Source: Pseudoscleropodium purum (taxonomy: Eukaryota > Streptophyta > Bryopsida > Hypnales > Brachytheciaceae). Taken from it: 64,000 bases of DNA. The stretch covers positions 4,590,501-4,654,500 of the forward strand of contig OZ017796.1 of NCBI GenBank assembly GCA_963969395.1, read 5' to 3'. The notes beneath the pieces were generated by a model. That model saw only the letters and a list, made by a program, of their open reading frames with translations, was not told the origin of the DNA and did no database searches. Numbering within the stretch: position 1 is the first letter of the stretch; each line of letters starts with the position of its first letter. Made by a program: the position numbers and the translations under genes. Shown one piece after another: positions 23,750 through 34,255 of the stretch.

Positions 23750-25560
23750 TATTGTTCTATAGTACACGAACTTTGTCTCCGTTGCACTTGTACATATTGA
23801 CAAATCAGCATGGCACGTTAAGATACTTGAGTCACCCTTTAGTTGGGGCAATGTGCCATAAGCTTACTCATTGTGATTCTTTTCATAGAAGTTCTTTCCT
23901 CAGTTCAGTCAATTGACTAATTCTGTAAAGAAGCCTGTAAAGTAGTTGTATAAGGAGATGCCCATTCCAAACAATGGAGTGCCAAATATGCATATGTTAC
24001 TCTTACTGAATTTGCAACTTTAATACTCCTTATAATGGTACCTTAGTACATGCCTATAAGGAAAGGTACAGTACTTGAAAAGTATCTTGAAAGATGACTT
24101 GACACTTGTTAGTTTTCACATTTTTTACCCATATACATCAAGTTTGAAAAAGGATGCCACTTGTATTGGAAAGAATGGTGTGCAAGTTGCATGCATGAAT
24201 GAGGAAGATCTAACTAACATTGTCATTATGTCACCTTCTCCAATTTTGTCAAATAGGGAGCCTTTTTGACTTTTGAAGGATGCTGAAAAGTAGTTGATGG
24301 ATGACTTCATTGTTCACTGTAAAAACAAAGAATGCACCTATTGATTCAATAATTGGAATAGTTTTGGTGACTACCTTGGTTATAGGAGGTATTGTCCTTT
24401 AAGGGTTAAATGTTTTCAAAATTTGTTGTAGTGGATGTCTTCAACTTTATACATAGTGCAATATGGTCATAAAATAGTAAGCCTTTGGTAGAAAATTATC
24501 TATGACTATAATCTTGATTTTATATATCAATATGCAATCAACTTAAGTCCTAATGGATAGATCAACTGGCACCAATTGCTTAAAGTTTTTTTTTAAACTT
24601 CAATTTTAGGATGGATATTTCAATTTATTTTCAAAGAAAATTTTTAACCTCTAGGAATTTCACTTCTTCTCCAATGAAATTAAATTTTCCATTGCAAATA
24701 TGAATACATTCAAAAATAAAAGAAATTGAATTGAAATAATTAGGTTTCAAGTTTTCTACATATTTGTAACCAAAAAGAGATTGATTCTTTTTCAAAGAGA
24801 TTTTATAAGAGGTTGGATGAATCCATTTCAAGACAAGATCAATCTTGCCCAATCTTGCTTGTGAATAAATATTGGGCAATTAGAACATTTATTCTCAAAG
24901 GCTTAAATGGTTGGATCCATTGTCTTCAATTCCTTAATTTGTATTGATTATTTAAATTTCATTTGAAAAAAAATAGAAATTTGTATGGACCAAACATTAG
25001 ATTTTCAAGGTACTTTACTCAAAAATCACAACAATGGAAGAGATATTGCCCATTTTCATAGAGTGCATCCACAAGTACTAAAAACCTTCATTTTCAAGAA
25101 GAGAAGGCCCTATCCTCCAATAGTTGAAACTACAATTCTAGACTTTTAGGCCTCATAAATTCTTAAAGAAATAGGTTATGAGTTGTCATATCCATTGACC
25201 TTGTATCATTGCTACAAATAATTATTAAGTGTTGAATGGATGACAAAGTATCCTTCTATGTAAGACAAAAGCACAAATGTTCATCTTTAGAATTTTGTAT
25301 GAAAAAGAAAAGTCATACATAATAGTTTAACCTCCAATAAATGCTCTTGAGGGTTTTTTTAAGCAAATTGTCTAGTGAATGACTTCATTGTTCATTATAC
25401 ATAGAAATAAAAAGTACACCTATTGGTTCAATAATTGGAGTATATTTGTGACTATTTTAGTCGTTGGGGCCATGTCCTTCAAAGGTTAATTTCTAAAAGA
25501 CCATAAGGCTACTAGGTAGCTTTTACAACAAGTTTATTTATACCCTAAGTCCTTTAGAGG
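23750..25560. other. AT-rich stretch with a direct repeat of about 130 bp
   Basis: There is no gene. Segments at about 24294-24420 and 25371-25498 are diverged direct copies, sharing ATGACTTCATTGTTCA, CACCTATTG-TTCAATAATTGGA and TTTGTGACTA-like strings. The rest shows nothing I can name. Confidence 0.5.
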
Positions 25561-25564
25561 TTAA

Positions 25565-26171
25565 CTCCTAAATGCCCAAGGCCATTATTGAGCTTCTTGG
25601 AATTTGCTCTAAATTGAACAAAAAGACAACATTTTGATAAGTTGTATCATTTTTTGAATTGTAACCATGTAAATTGAAACTAGACATGTTAAAGATCACA
25701 TAGGAAAAGAAAACACAACAATATCTCTCATGGATTGAAAGATTATAGTATTTGATTATGAGGGTGTTAAAATTGTGAAAGTCATTTGAAGTCTTTCAAC
25801 CCTTTTTTTACATGTCAAATCTAAAAAATTGGTCACCAAAAAAATATGAAGTTCAAGGGCATAATATACATAATCCCAATTAATTTGCAACTTCTCAAAA
25901 ATCACATTAGAAATTGATTTAAGTGTATTGGGCTCATTTCCAAGAGCCCTTGATACTAAAAACTCAAGATTCGCAATAGACACCCTTGCATAAAATCTTG
26001 AATAGAAAATCATAATCATTTATTATTAAAATTGAACTTTTTGATGCTAAGACTAGACTTCAAAAAGAATTTTTCAAAAATATAAACTACTAAAAATAAT
26101 AATTTGATAAGGTTTTATTTAACTTCAAAGTATTGTCAACACCAAAAATTGGTGCCTTAGGCATTTAGAGG
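25565..26171. mobile_element. TTAA-flanked repeat, copy A (candidate piggyBac-type MITE)
   Basis: The left end is CTCCTAAATGCCCAAGGC. The right end is GCCTTAGGCATTTAGAGG, whose reverse complement is CCTCTAAATGCCTAAGGC, giving inverted repeats of about 18 bp. TTAA lies immediately outside both ends, at 25561-25564 and 26172-26175. TTAA-specific insertion is typical of piggyBac. The interior is non-coding. A full-length relative lies at 28349-28995 in the same orientation. Confidence 0.75.
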
Positions 26172-26175
26172 TTAA

Positions 26176-26825
26176 GAGCCTCTCTAATAATATGAAACTT
26201 CTTCTCCTTCAATTTTTCCATCTTTGCATGTTCTTTTTAAGGATTGAGAACAATGATAAGACCATGCAAGATGCTAAACTAGTTGTACAAAATGCACCAT
26301 GAAGGGTGAATGTAGGATAATTGTAAAAAATCTATTTTGTGTCATACTTAAGTCTATGTTCTTCAATCCCTCCTATCTAATTTGGGACCTTTAATTGCAA
26401 ATAAGAATTCAAAATTTGCAAATTTCATCATGTATGAAAAATAAAACATTTCCAGTATTTTTCCCCAAAACAAAACAAACAACCTCATTTGAGGTATGAA
26501 TATATAGCTATAGTTCAATATCTATACTATTTTCAAATAGTATGAATTCTGTTGGATTGTTAGACTTCATGATCTTTGCATAATGTCCTTGGGGTCGTCT
26601 CCTGGTACCATCAAAAAGCCCTTGGAGAAGAGGGGTGTACGGACTTTGTTTTGTGGTGTTTGGACCTTTGACATAGAAGTTATTGAATTTCAAAGTTTTT
26701 ATGAATGAAAAAATGATTTTTACTTCAACTTTGAGTAGGGCAACAACAAAAGGTACACTAATCACTTTTGACATCCCAATGGCTACAGCATAGGACACAC
26801 TAATTGGCATGAAAATTAGGGTTTT
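26176..26825. other. AT-rich stretch between copy A and the foldback
   Basis: The open frame on the minus strand at 26508-26909 runs into the left arm of the large foldback and has no recognised motif. I treat it as chance. Confidence 0.35.
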
Positions 26826-27680
26826 GGGGGGCATTTTGGTGCCAAATTGCACCCCAAAAATAATAATTTGGCCAATGAAATGGCAAAACATTGTGAAGTT
26901 TTTCACCAAAAAACTTTGGATTCAAAAAAATCTTGGATGAAATCGCGAGATTGTGGATGAAAACAAAATTGTGGACATGTAATATGTGCTAATGTGATAT
27001 TTTCTATCCGATATCTGAATGAATGTTGAAATTTGGAGCTCCACTATAACATTTTCTTTCGCTACTTTGGCACTTCATGAAAAATGAAAAAAACATGATA
27101 AAAAAAGCCCAGATGAAAATCACATTGGGTACATCAAAACACACAAAAAAAAGTAGAAATATGAACAAGGCTTTTTCAGCTGTCGGATAAGGCTGCTTGA
27201 AGTCCTCCAAGGACATTGATTCTGGAAGTGTTTCATTTACCTTAATATTCTATTCTTCATGTCCTAAATTGATTTCAGAGTCTGTCCCTTCCTTGTTCAG
27301 ACATGATACATGCATTTGGTCAGTTATATTATGATGGTTTTGGGGTCCACATGTTGACATTTCCACACCCATACTTATTCCCAGCACCATGACACTATCC
27401 CACATTCTTTAAAATCAGGCCTTTTCTTTTCATTTTTCATGAAGTGCCGAAGTGGCAATAGAAAATGTTACAGTGGTGTTCCAAATTTCAGCATTCATCC
27501 ACATATTGGATAGAAAAGATCACATTTGTACATATCACACATTCACAATTCTATTTCATCTACAATCGGATGAATTCATCTAGGATTTTTGTATAATTTA
27601 AAGTTTTTTAGCAAAAAACTTCAAGATTTGTTGTCATTTTTTAGGCCAAATTATTTTTTTTGGGTGTAATTTGACACATG
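26826..27680. repeat. Large imperfect foldback, arms of about 260 bp
   Basis: The left arm (about 26826-27090) contains CCAAATTGCACCCC, a TTCACCAAAAAACTT segment, CTATCCGATAT and CACTTCATGAAAAATGAAAA. The right arm (about 27424-27680) carries the diverged complements in mirror order: TTTTCATTTTTCATGAAGTG, ATATTGGATAG, AGCAAAAAACTTCAA and GGGTGTAATTTG. About 330 bp separates the arms. This is the layout of a foldback-type or long-TIR element. Exact ends and target-site duplication were not resolved. Confidence 0.65.
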
Positions 27681-28348
27681 AAAGTAAAAAAAAAAAAAAG
27701 AGCCTTGTTTAGAACTCAATCTATTAACAATATGGTCCATCAATTTGAATTTTTACCTTGGAGAAAACACAAGAACAAATTACTGAATTTATTGTCAAAG
27801 ATAAAATTTTAAAATCTTGGAATTCATATTTGGAATCCTAGCCTCATATGCCTTGAACAAGGTAAGATAAGTGCACCCATAACTATCTATTTAAGCAATT
27901 TGATATAGTTGGAGACACTTTTTTCTAGAAAGTATTTCTTTTATGTTATTAACAATTGGAAATGATGAATATTAAAAATTTAAAAATATATTTTTGGATA
28001 AGGCATTTAATTTCTACAAATTTTCAAAGTGAGAACTCCCTAGGGCACTCTAAACGGCACTCTACTAATATTGCCTTGATTCTAGCACCAAAATCTAAAA
28101 AAATCAAAGCCTATCAACCACAATTAAGCATGGAGACAATTTCAAAGCAGTTTTGGGGATACTTTAAAGGAACTCTACAATCAAAGTATGGGTATATGGG
28201 CAACTGTAGGCAAGGTGCACTTACCTTAGCAAAGGTCACAAAATACAAAATTGACAACCCAAAATTGAGGGCAAATTTTGACATCCATGACAATCATGGG
28301 AAGAGAATAATTCTCACCTTCCTTGAAAGACTTGTAGCATTGCTTTAA

Positions 28349-28995
28349 CCCCTAAATGCCCAAGGCCTATTTTGAGCTTCTTGGAATTTGTTCTAAATTG
28401 AACAAAATGCCAACATTTTGATAAGTGGTATCAATTTTTTTTTAATTGTAACTTTACAAATTCAAACTAGACATGCTAGAGATCTCATAGGAAAAGAAAA
28501 CACAACTACATCACTTATGGAGTGAAAGATTATAATGTTTGACCATGAGGGTGTCAAAACTACAAAAGTGATGTAAAGTCTTTCAATCTTTTTTTTACAA
28601 GTCAAATCTAAAAAGTTGGTGACCAAAAAATATGAAGTTAATAAAGGGTCTAACATGTATAACCCTATTTAATTTATGGCTTCTTAAAATCTACTCTATA
28701 ATTCTTTTGAATGAATTTTGAATGCAATTATTTTTCCAAGATCCGTTGTACTTGAGGCTCATTTCCAAGAGCTCTCAACACTATGGGAAGTCAAGATTAC
28801 AATGGGCACCCTTGCACAAAATCTCGAAGAGAAAAATCTATCAATTATTTTCAAGATCAAATTTTAGATGCTAAAACCAAGCTTCAAAAAGAACTTTCCA
28901 AAAATATAAACTTCTCAAAATAGCAACTTAGTTAGGTTTTATTTAATTTCAAAGTTTTGTAAACACTAGATTTTGATGCCTTAGGCATTTAGAGG
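28349..28995. mobile_element. TTAA-flanked repeat, copy B (candidate piggyBac-type MITE)
   Basis: The ends are CCCCTAAATGCCCAAGGC and GCCTTAGGCATTTAGAGG, flanked by TTAA at 28345-28348 and 28996-28999. It aligns along its length with the 25565-26171 copy, for example in TGAGCTTCTTGGAATTTG, AGGAAAAGAAAACACAAC and AAGTCTTTCAA. Small indels account for 647 bp against 607 bp. Confidence 0.75.
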
Positions 28996-28999
28996 TTAA

Positions 29000-30780
29000 A
29001 TGCAAACCTAAATTTTTTTTGCAAAGTTTGGAGTTGATAGGTTGAGTGACTAATTGGAAATCAATGATCAAATTTTTTTGTAGTTGAAAATAGATGAATG
29101 TGGTTAAGTGGATGAAATGTAATTTAAATGGGCAAAAAATTTGACAATCAAATAGAAAGATTTTAGTCTAAATTTAGCATTCTTAATATAAATTTTAGCA
29201 TTTATGAATGTTGTGCCATCAAAATAGGGGGGGGGATTGAGTTGCATCCTTATATTATACTCCTAGACTTGTGATATATTACTACAAAATGTATTGCTTT
29301 TGTCTCAAAATAATACTAGTGTTTTTTTTGTATTTAATCTATAATTTCTTACTATAAAAAACAACTTAGTTCATTTCATAGCAATTTTTCAGTTGTAGGA
29401 TTACAACATTAATCCTATAATGCCACAAAGGACAAGAAGTGTTTGATGAACAATTTTTAAGGTTATTATAGAAGTAAGCAAAATGCTATTGTTCATCATA
29501 CAAGAACATATTCTTTAATTTGGCTAAAAACTTTGTCAATAGGCATGTTTTTTTAAGGTCAAGTAGCAATATTTCAGCTCAATCTTTATGAAAAATATAT
29601 TTTGTTCATTGAAGATCCATTTTTAAAGTGCTTAATTTTTTGTAACAAAGGAACAATTTGCACAAATTGACATTTGATTTTTTGGGTTATACTATAAATC
29701 CTTGAACTTCTTAATGTTATAATGTCATCCTATCTAGTACATATTTATTTTAATTTCGAATAAATCATTGCTTAAATAATATTTATTTTCTTCTTGACAC
29801 TATTGAAATAATCTTTCATTCCCACTCCAATTAGGATTCTCCAAGCAAGCCAACCACATCAAAGAAGACCAATTAGATTTGGTCAAAAGACAAGAGAAAA
29901 CCAAAGAAGTTGCATTGAAGCTTCTTGTTACTAATTTGCATTGGTTCAAGAATTAATTTGTTTAAAAAGATGCCCATTCCAAACACTCTTCACATAATCA
30001 ACCATCCCCAACTAAATTAGTGTAATCATATTTTTTCATTTAAAAATAATCAAAAGAATCAAATGCATATTGAACTTTAAGCAATTCTCTTTAATAATTA
30101 AGTTAGAATCACTTTACTTACATTTGGAGCTACTGACTTAAAAGATTAAAAATTTTGAGCAATCTTATTGGTTATAATGCACCACATTTGAGTCCTTCGC
30201 TTGTAAAAGCATTCAAATGTTATTTGGCTAGATCCAAGTGTACAGCCATCCTTAGCCTTTAAACCTAAACCTAAAAAGGTCTGGTTATTAGAAAATCTTA
30301 TAGATAGCATCTTCAACAATCAACTATAGACTAATTCTTTGCTTTTTCCTCAAATTTTGAAAAATAGTTGTACAATTTTTCATACTTTAAACATACTCCA
30401 ATTTTTCCCTACCTATTTATGATACCGACCAACACCTACCTTGTACTTAGTTCAATTTCATTGGAAGAATGGAAGTAGACTTAAGTATTTTCAAATTCAT
30501 GAAACTAGTTAGGAACTAACCCATTTTTTATCACCCACCCCATTTCCAACCTATAGAGTGATCTTTTTTTTTAGAAATTGTAGTGTGGTTCCCAAAGTAG
30601 TTGTGGCACATTATCATTGGTTGTCAAGCTCTCAATATTGCAACTAGCCTATGATTGAAAACACATACCCTGAAATTGCTTAGGTGATTGGAAATGGATC
30701 AGCTCCCTTAGGGCACTGCGGTGTGAGAATGTGCATTGAGAATCATGGTATTGATACTTTTCAAGGGGCGGCTTGCCTTT
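29000..30780. other. AT-rich stretch, nothing recognised
   Basis: No open frame with recognisable content and no clear inverted or tandem repeat was seen. Confidence 0.4.
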
Positions 30781-30784
30781 GGTT

Positions 30785-30953
30785 TCCCATTGACAAATCC
30801 CCACCAAGGAATATCATAAGATTCAACAGTGGCATGCTATTCATGTGATGAAACTCCGGCCGCCTGATTTCAGTTGGGCTGCTGCCGTGTGTGGAGCTCT
30901 CTTCCCCTCCTCCATAAAATCATCCCAACCGTTCCTGGTGGAATTCAAAGGTA
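30785..30953 (+). other. Isolated exon-like GC-rich island
   Basis: One + frame is open and protein-like (KEYHKIQQWHAIHVMKLRPP, then DFSWAAAVCGALFPS) and ends at a GT (AAAG|GTATGG) at about 30951. The island is GC-rich within AT-rich DNA. No neighbouring exon was found and the family is not recognised. It could be a captured gene fragment or part of a transposon. Confidence 0.25.
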
Positions 30954-30984
30954 TGGTAACTTACCAGCCACGTTGAACTTAGAC

Positions 30985-31250
30985 TAGTGTGCCCCATGCC
31001 GTTGCCATGGTCAAAATAAAAGTAAGAGTAATTTTTTTTTTAAATTTCAAATTTCGAAATAACTCACAAATTCATAACTTTTACAATATAGATCAAAATA
31101 TGAGGAAACTCAAAAGCCCATGCACCCTTGTTTGTAGAGAGTTTTTCAATAGTACCAAGAGCGTGACTAGGAGATGCATGGTTGAGGAGATCTCATTGTA
31201 ACAAAGAACAAAACAATCTAACTTAAGTTATAGATGCTCATGTGGACAAA
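30985..31250. repeat. Dispersed unit related to the 55.2-56.5 kb array
   Basis: It starts ACTAGTGTGCCCCATGCCGT and continues with the same order of blocks as the tandem units at 55.2-56.5 kb: TCAAAATAAAAGTAA, CATGCACCC and AGTACCAAGA. It is a single diverged copy. Confidence 0.6.
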
Positions 31251-32240
31251 ACCAAAACACTTTAATTTTTGAAAATTAGTTGTAACCAACCCAAATTGGT
31301 TGGTAGTAGATCAAGAAGGAAATGATCACTTCAATTGAGCATTAAAAAAGTATCCAATGGATGACATAGAATACTTCTTTCATGTAGCACTAAGTACAGA
31401 TGTTTGTTTCTTGAAGTTTTGAAAACCATACCTACCCACAAACTAAAATCCCCCTTAGCTTTCATTTCACTAATCAAAATGGAATGATTCAAAGCTTCCA
31501 CATAAATCTAGAAAACCAATTTTAAATTTTTACTTTTAAAAAAAGTGATTTTAAAAGAAGTTTTTGGAGTGCCCATCATGCCCAACGAGCAATTAGAAAA
31601 TCACATATCATGTAATAACTTTTTAACCATGTAGTCAAAAGTTATGAAAATTGTTGAACTTCAAAGCTAGTCCTTGGACTCATGCTATGTGAAAATTTCA
31701 TTGAAAAATAAACAAAAATTCCATTCATGGTGAGGTGCTCCAAATCACTATGTTGCCAAAAAAACCCATAGTTTTTACATTTAGGAATTAAGGATTAAGT
31801 TGGCATGCTACTAAGCCAAATTCAACAAATGAAAGGCATCAACCTTATAGATTCCCACCAACAATCCTTAAATTAGCTAAAATGAGTTGAATTTCTACCC
31901 AAAAAAATCCTGGTGCCACTAGTACATTGTAAAAAAGGGTCTATAATGGAAACCAATTTTAGCCAAAACTGCAACAAACAATTGAATTTGGAAGCAACAA
32001 ATTGCAATGTCCTCCACATTGGAATTAACATCTATGTAGTCAATTTTGTGTTATAGTAGTCTCGGTGATTCTTATCAACTTGCAAAATCCTTTATTTTTT
32101 ATTTTTTTTATACTAACTTACTCTCAAGGTAGCCAAAGTTCATACATATTTGTCTTGGAGATAGCATATTGTACTATATTCAATAAACTAGTTCTGTGAT
32201 TATTCCCAAAACTAGGATTCCTTCACGATGGGGCATCATA
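31251..32240. other. AT-rich stretch with a dispersed repeat segment
   Basis: The segment at about 31455-31700 shares AATCAAAATGGAATGATTCA and TTTTTAACCATGTAGTCAAA with about 58380-58620 in the same orientation, so a diverged repeat lies here. Nothing else was recognised. Confidence 0.45.
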
Positions 32241-32242
32241 GA

Positions 32243-32262
32243 CTAAGGTAGAAGCACCCAAT
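32243..32262. repeat. Solo TIR-like end shared with the 54.75-kb element
   Basis: CTAAGGTAGAAGCACCCAAT is close to the inverted-repeat end of the element at 54750-55190. No partner end was found nearby. Confidence 0.4.
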
Positions 32263-32270
32263 GGTGTTTC

Positions 32271-32405
32271 TTTCTAAGAAAGGGAGTCATTCTGAAATGC
32301 AAATTTCGGTGAATCATACATGGCTTATCATGTCGGTCAACAATTAATAAGCTTTGTTTGGTATGTCTACATTTATGTTCTAAAATGACTTCCTTTCCTA
32401 GAAAG
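32271..32405. repeat. Small inverted-repeat element, 135 bp
   Basis: The left arm TTTCTAAGAAAGGGAGTCAT at 32271 is matched by the complement of ATGACTTCCTTTCCTAGAAA ending at 32405. The interior is non-coding. It resembles a short MITE. Target-site duplication not resolved. Confidence 0.55.
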
Positions 32406-32610
32406 GGACGCCATTAGGTGTAGGGACGCTTTCAGGTGCCTGTACGTTACACTGATGGCCCCCAGCCCCAGTTACCCAGTCAGGTGATGTCATGACAGAA
32501 TGATTTCAGTTATTCCAGAGATTTCCAGACGAGTTCCCTGGAGGATGGACTCGTTCCCTGGAGGATGGACTCGTTCCCTAACAGCGTCCCACTAAGGTAC
32601 CGTGTCCCCT
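32405..32610. repeat. GC-rich inverted-ended segment with 20-bp tandem duplication
   Basis: The left end GGGACGCCATTAGGTGTAGG partly mirrors the right end (GCGTCCCACTAAGGTACCGT, then GTCCCC). Inside, a 20-bp unit beginning TTCCCTGGAGGATGGACTCG occurs twice, at 32534-32553 and 32554-32573, with a partial third copy. It is GC-rich against AT-rich surroundings, like the hAT-type MITE at 18.3 kb. Confidence 0.4.
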
Positions 32611-33840
32611 CAAAAATACCGGCCACCCCTCCACAGTACCCTGCGGAAATTCGGGGTTTTATTTACTGAGAAAATAGATAAATATTCGGGGTTCATGGTG
32701 GATATACATATACATATATGGTACGGAGTATATGTTATACAGAATACGATGGATGCACAAATAGGAAACATCAATGTGAGTATGACTTATAGATGAAGTT
32801 ATTGTAGGGATTCTTTCCTTTTATTTCTTGTAAAGTAGGAGGTCCATAAACTAATTTGGTTCTAAATGTGTCCCCTATCTAGGATCAAATGACATGTTCT
32901 TTGAAATATCTAATATTGTCATTGACGATGTAGAAGGCTTAACCGCTAATGATCTAAGGAAGGTGTTTTTTCAAAATGGGCCAACACTACTAAAAACTTG
33001 AGCAATTTATTTTCTCATTTTTTCTTGAGATCAAAAGTAGAATGTAATTATAGGATCTTGTAATTTACATTGAGCATGAGGACTTCCAAAAATTTAAATC
33101 ATTTGACCATACAATTTAGTAGATATTGAAATTTGAAGCTTTGTTTGGATCAATGGAAAAACAAGGCAAAGCACTTTGAAGGAATATATCTTAGTGAGAA
33201 TATTTTGAAACAATGAGCTTTTTGTGCTTAGTGATAGATGTACTAGAGAGTTGAGAATACTCATTTACAATTTCACAACATTTTGAGCATTTTTCAATTC
33301 ATGGTGGAGCTTGCAATGCACAGTAATCATTAAATTGAAAATAGTGTTTACATAAAAACTATTCAAGAATGGGACTTGTCTTCTCTTTGAGCTTTTAGAT
33401 TTGCCTTTTTTCAAGTGGACAATAATTGCATTGGTTGGTTGATCTTTTAATCCATGTCCAAACTAAACCAAAAAACATGAGTTGTGAACTACACTAAAAC
33501 AATCAACTTAAAATAATAATTATACAAGGCACAATTTAACTCAAAATTTGATAAAACTTGCCACCCTCTCCCTCTCAATTTTAAAACAATCAGTACAATA
33601 GAAAGGGGCAGCAACCAAAAAATGGCCACTTGCCATGGGTCATGGGGGGTTGAAGGGATGGGTTATAGACCTCCTACGGTCGTACCTTATCTGAAGACCC
33701 TCAAAATCTGGCTGCTTGTTTGTAGTGGACGGCAGGGGATGCTCTCCCTCAAAATCAATGACACTGTATACGACCCCTCAACCAAGTCAAATCTACGGAA
33801 TCTACAATCTTACTATAAACTAAATATATAAAAAGATGCT
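32611..33840. other. Gene-free stretch before KUP
   Basis: Mostly AT-rich. A GC-richer patch at about 33620-33800 (CATGGGGGGTTGAAGGGATG and following) has no recognised content. Confidence 0.4.
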
Positions 33841-33925
33841 GCAAGCTCGGGCCCGCCAATCGCGACCGTTCATCTCGGACTTGGCCACGATTGGCCGAAT
33901 CACCATTGTCTTTCTATAGCTCCAC

Positions 33926-33931
33926 CACGTG
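33926..33931. promoter_or_regulatory. G-box CACGTG
   Basis: CACGTG, the core bound by plant bZIP and bHLH factors, lies 330 bases upstream of the KUP start codon in a GC-rich region. A second copy is at 34036-34041. Function is inferred from position only. Confidence 0.4.
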
Positions 33932-33954
33932 GTCAGCCACGCCGGAAACCCGCG

Positions 33955-34112
33955 ACCCATCCAACTCGGATCCCCATGCCAACCGCGAATGAGCGCAGCT
34001 CCTCTGCCACGTCGGAACTCAGGAGGGGTCTCGGACACGTGTTCAATCCAACTCGGATTTCCAATGCAAAAGCAAATGACCGTCGCCGAGCGGACCCCGC
34101 CGAAGGACCCCG
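33955..34112. repeat. Short direct repeats in the KUP upstream region
   Basis: ATCCAACTCGGAT followed by related sequence occurs at about 33958 and 34046, spaced 88 bases. A 13-bp unit, ACCCCGCCGAAGG, occurs twice in tandem at about 34094-34120. The direct repeats suggest a local duplication in the promoter or leader. Confidence 0.6.
34036..34041. promoter_or_regulatory. G-box/ABRE-like CACGTG
   Basis: ACACGTGT is a palindromic ABRE-like form, 220 bases upstream of the KUP start codon. It could lie in the promoter or the 5' UTR, because the transcription start is not known. Confidence 0.4.
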
Positions 34113-34255
34113 CCGAAGGTGCGAGACGGCTGAAGCTCGGCTGAGCATGGAGCTTGAGAAGAGAATGGTAGCAGCAGCAGCAAGAATTGCCCAAGAAACT
34201 GAATTTTCTCGTGTTGTTTTTCGACGTCGCAGGGGGAGCCATCTTCTTCACCATC

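Noticed and set aside
26508..26909. 133-codon minus-strand frame
   Set aside because: It partly covers the foldback arm, has no motif or splice partner, and is consistent with chance in AT-rich DNA.
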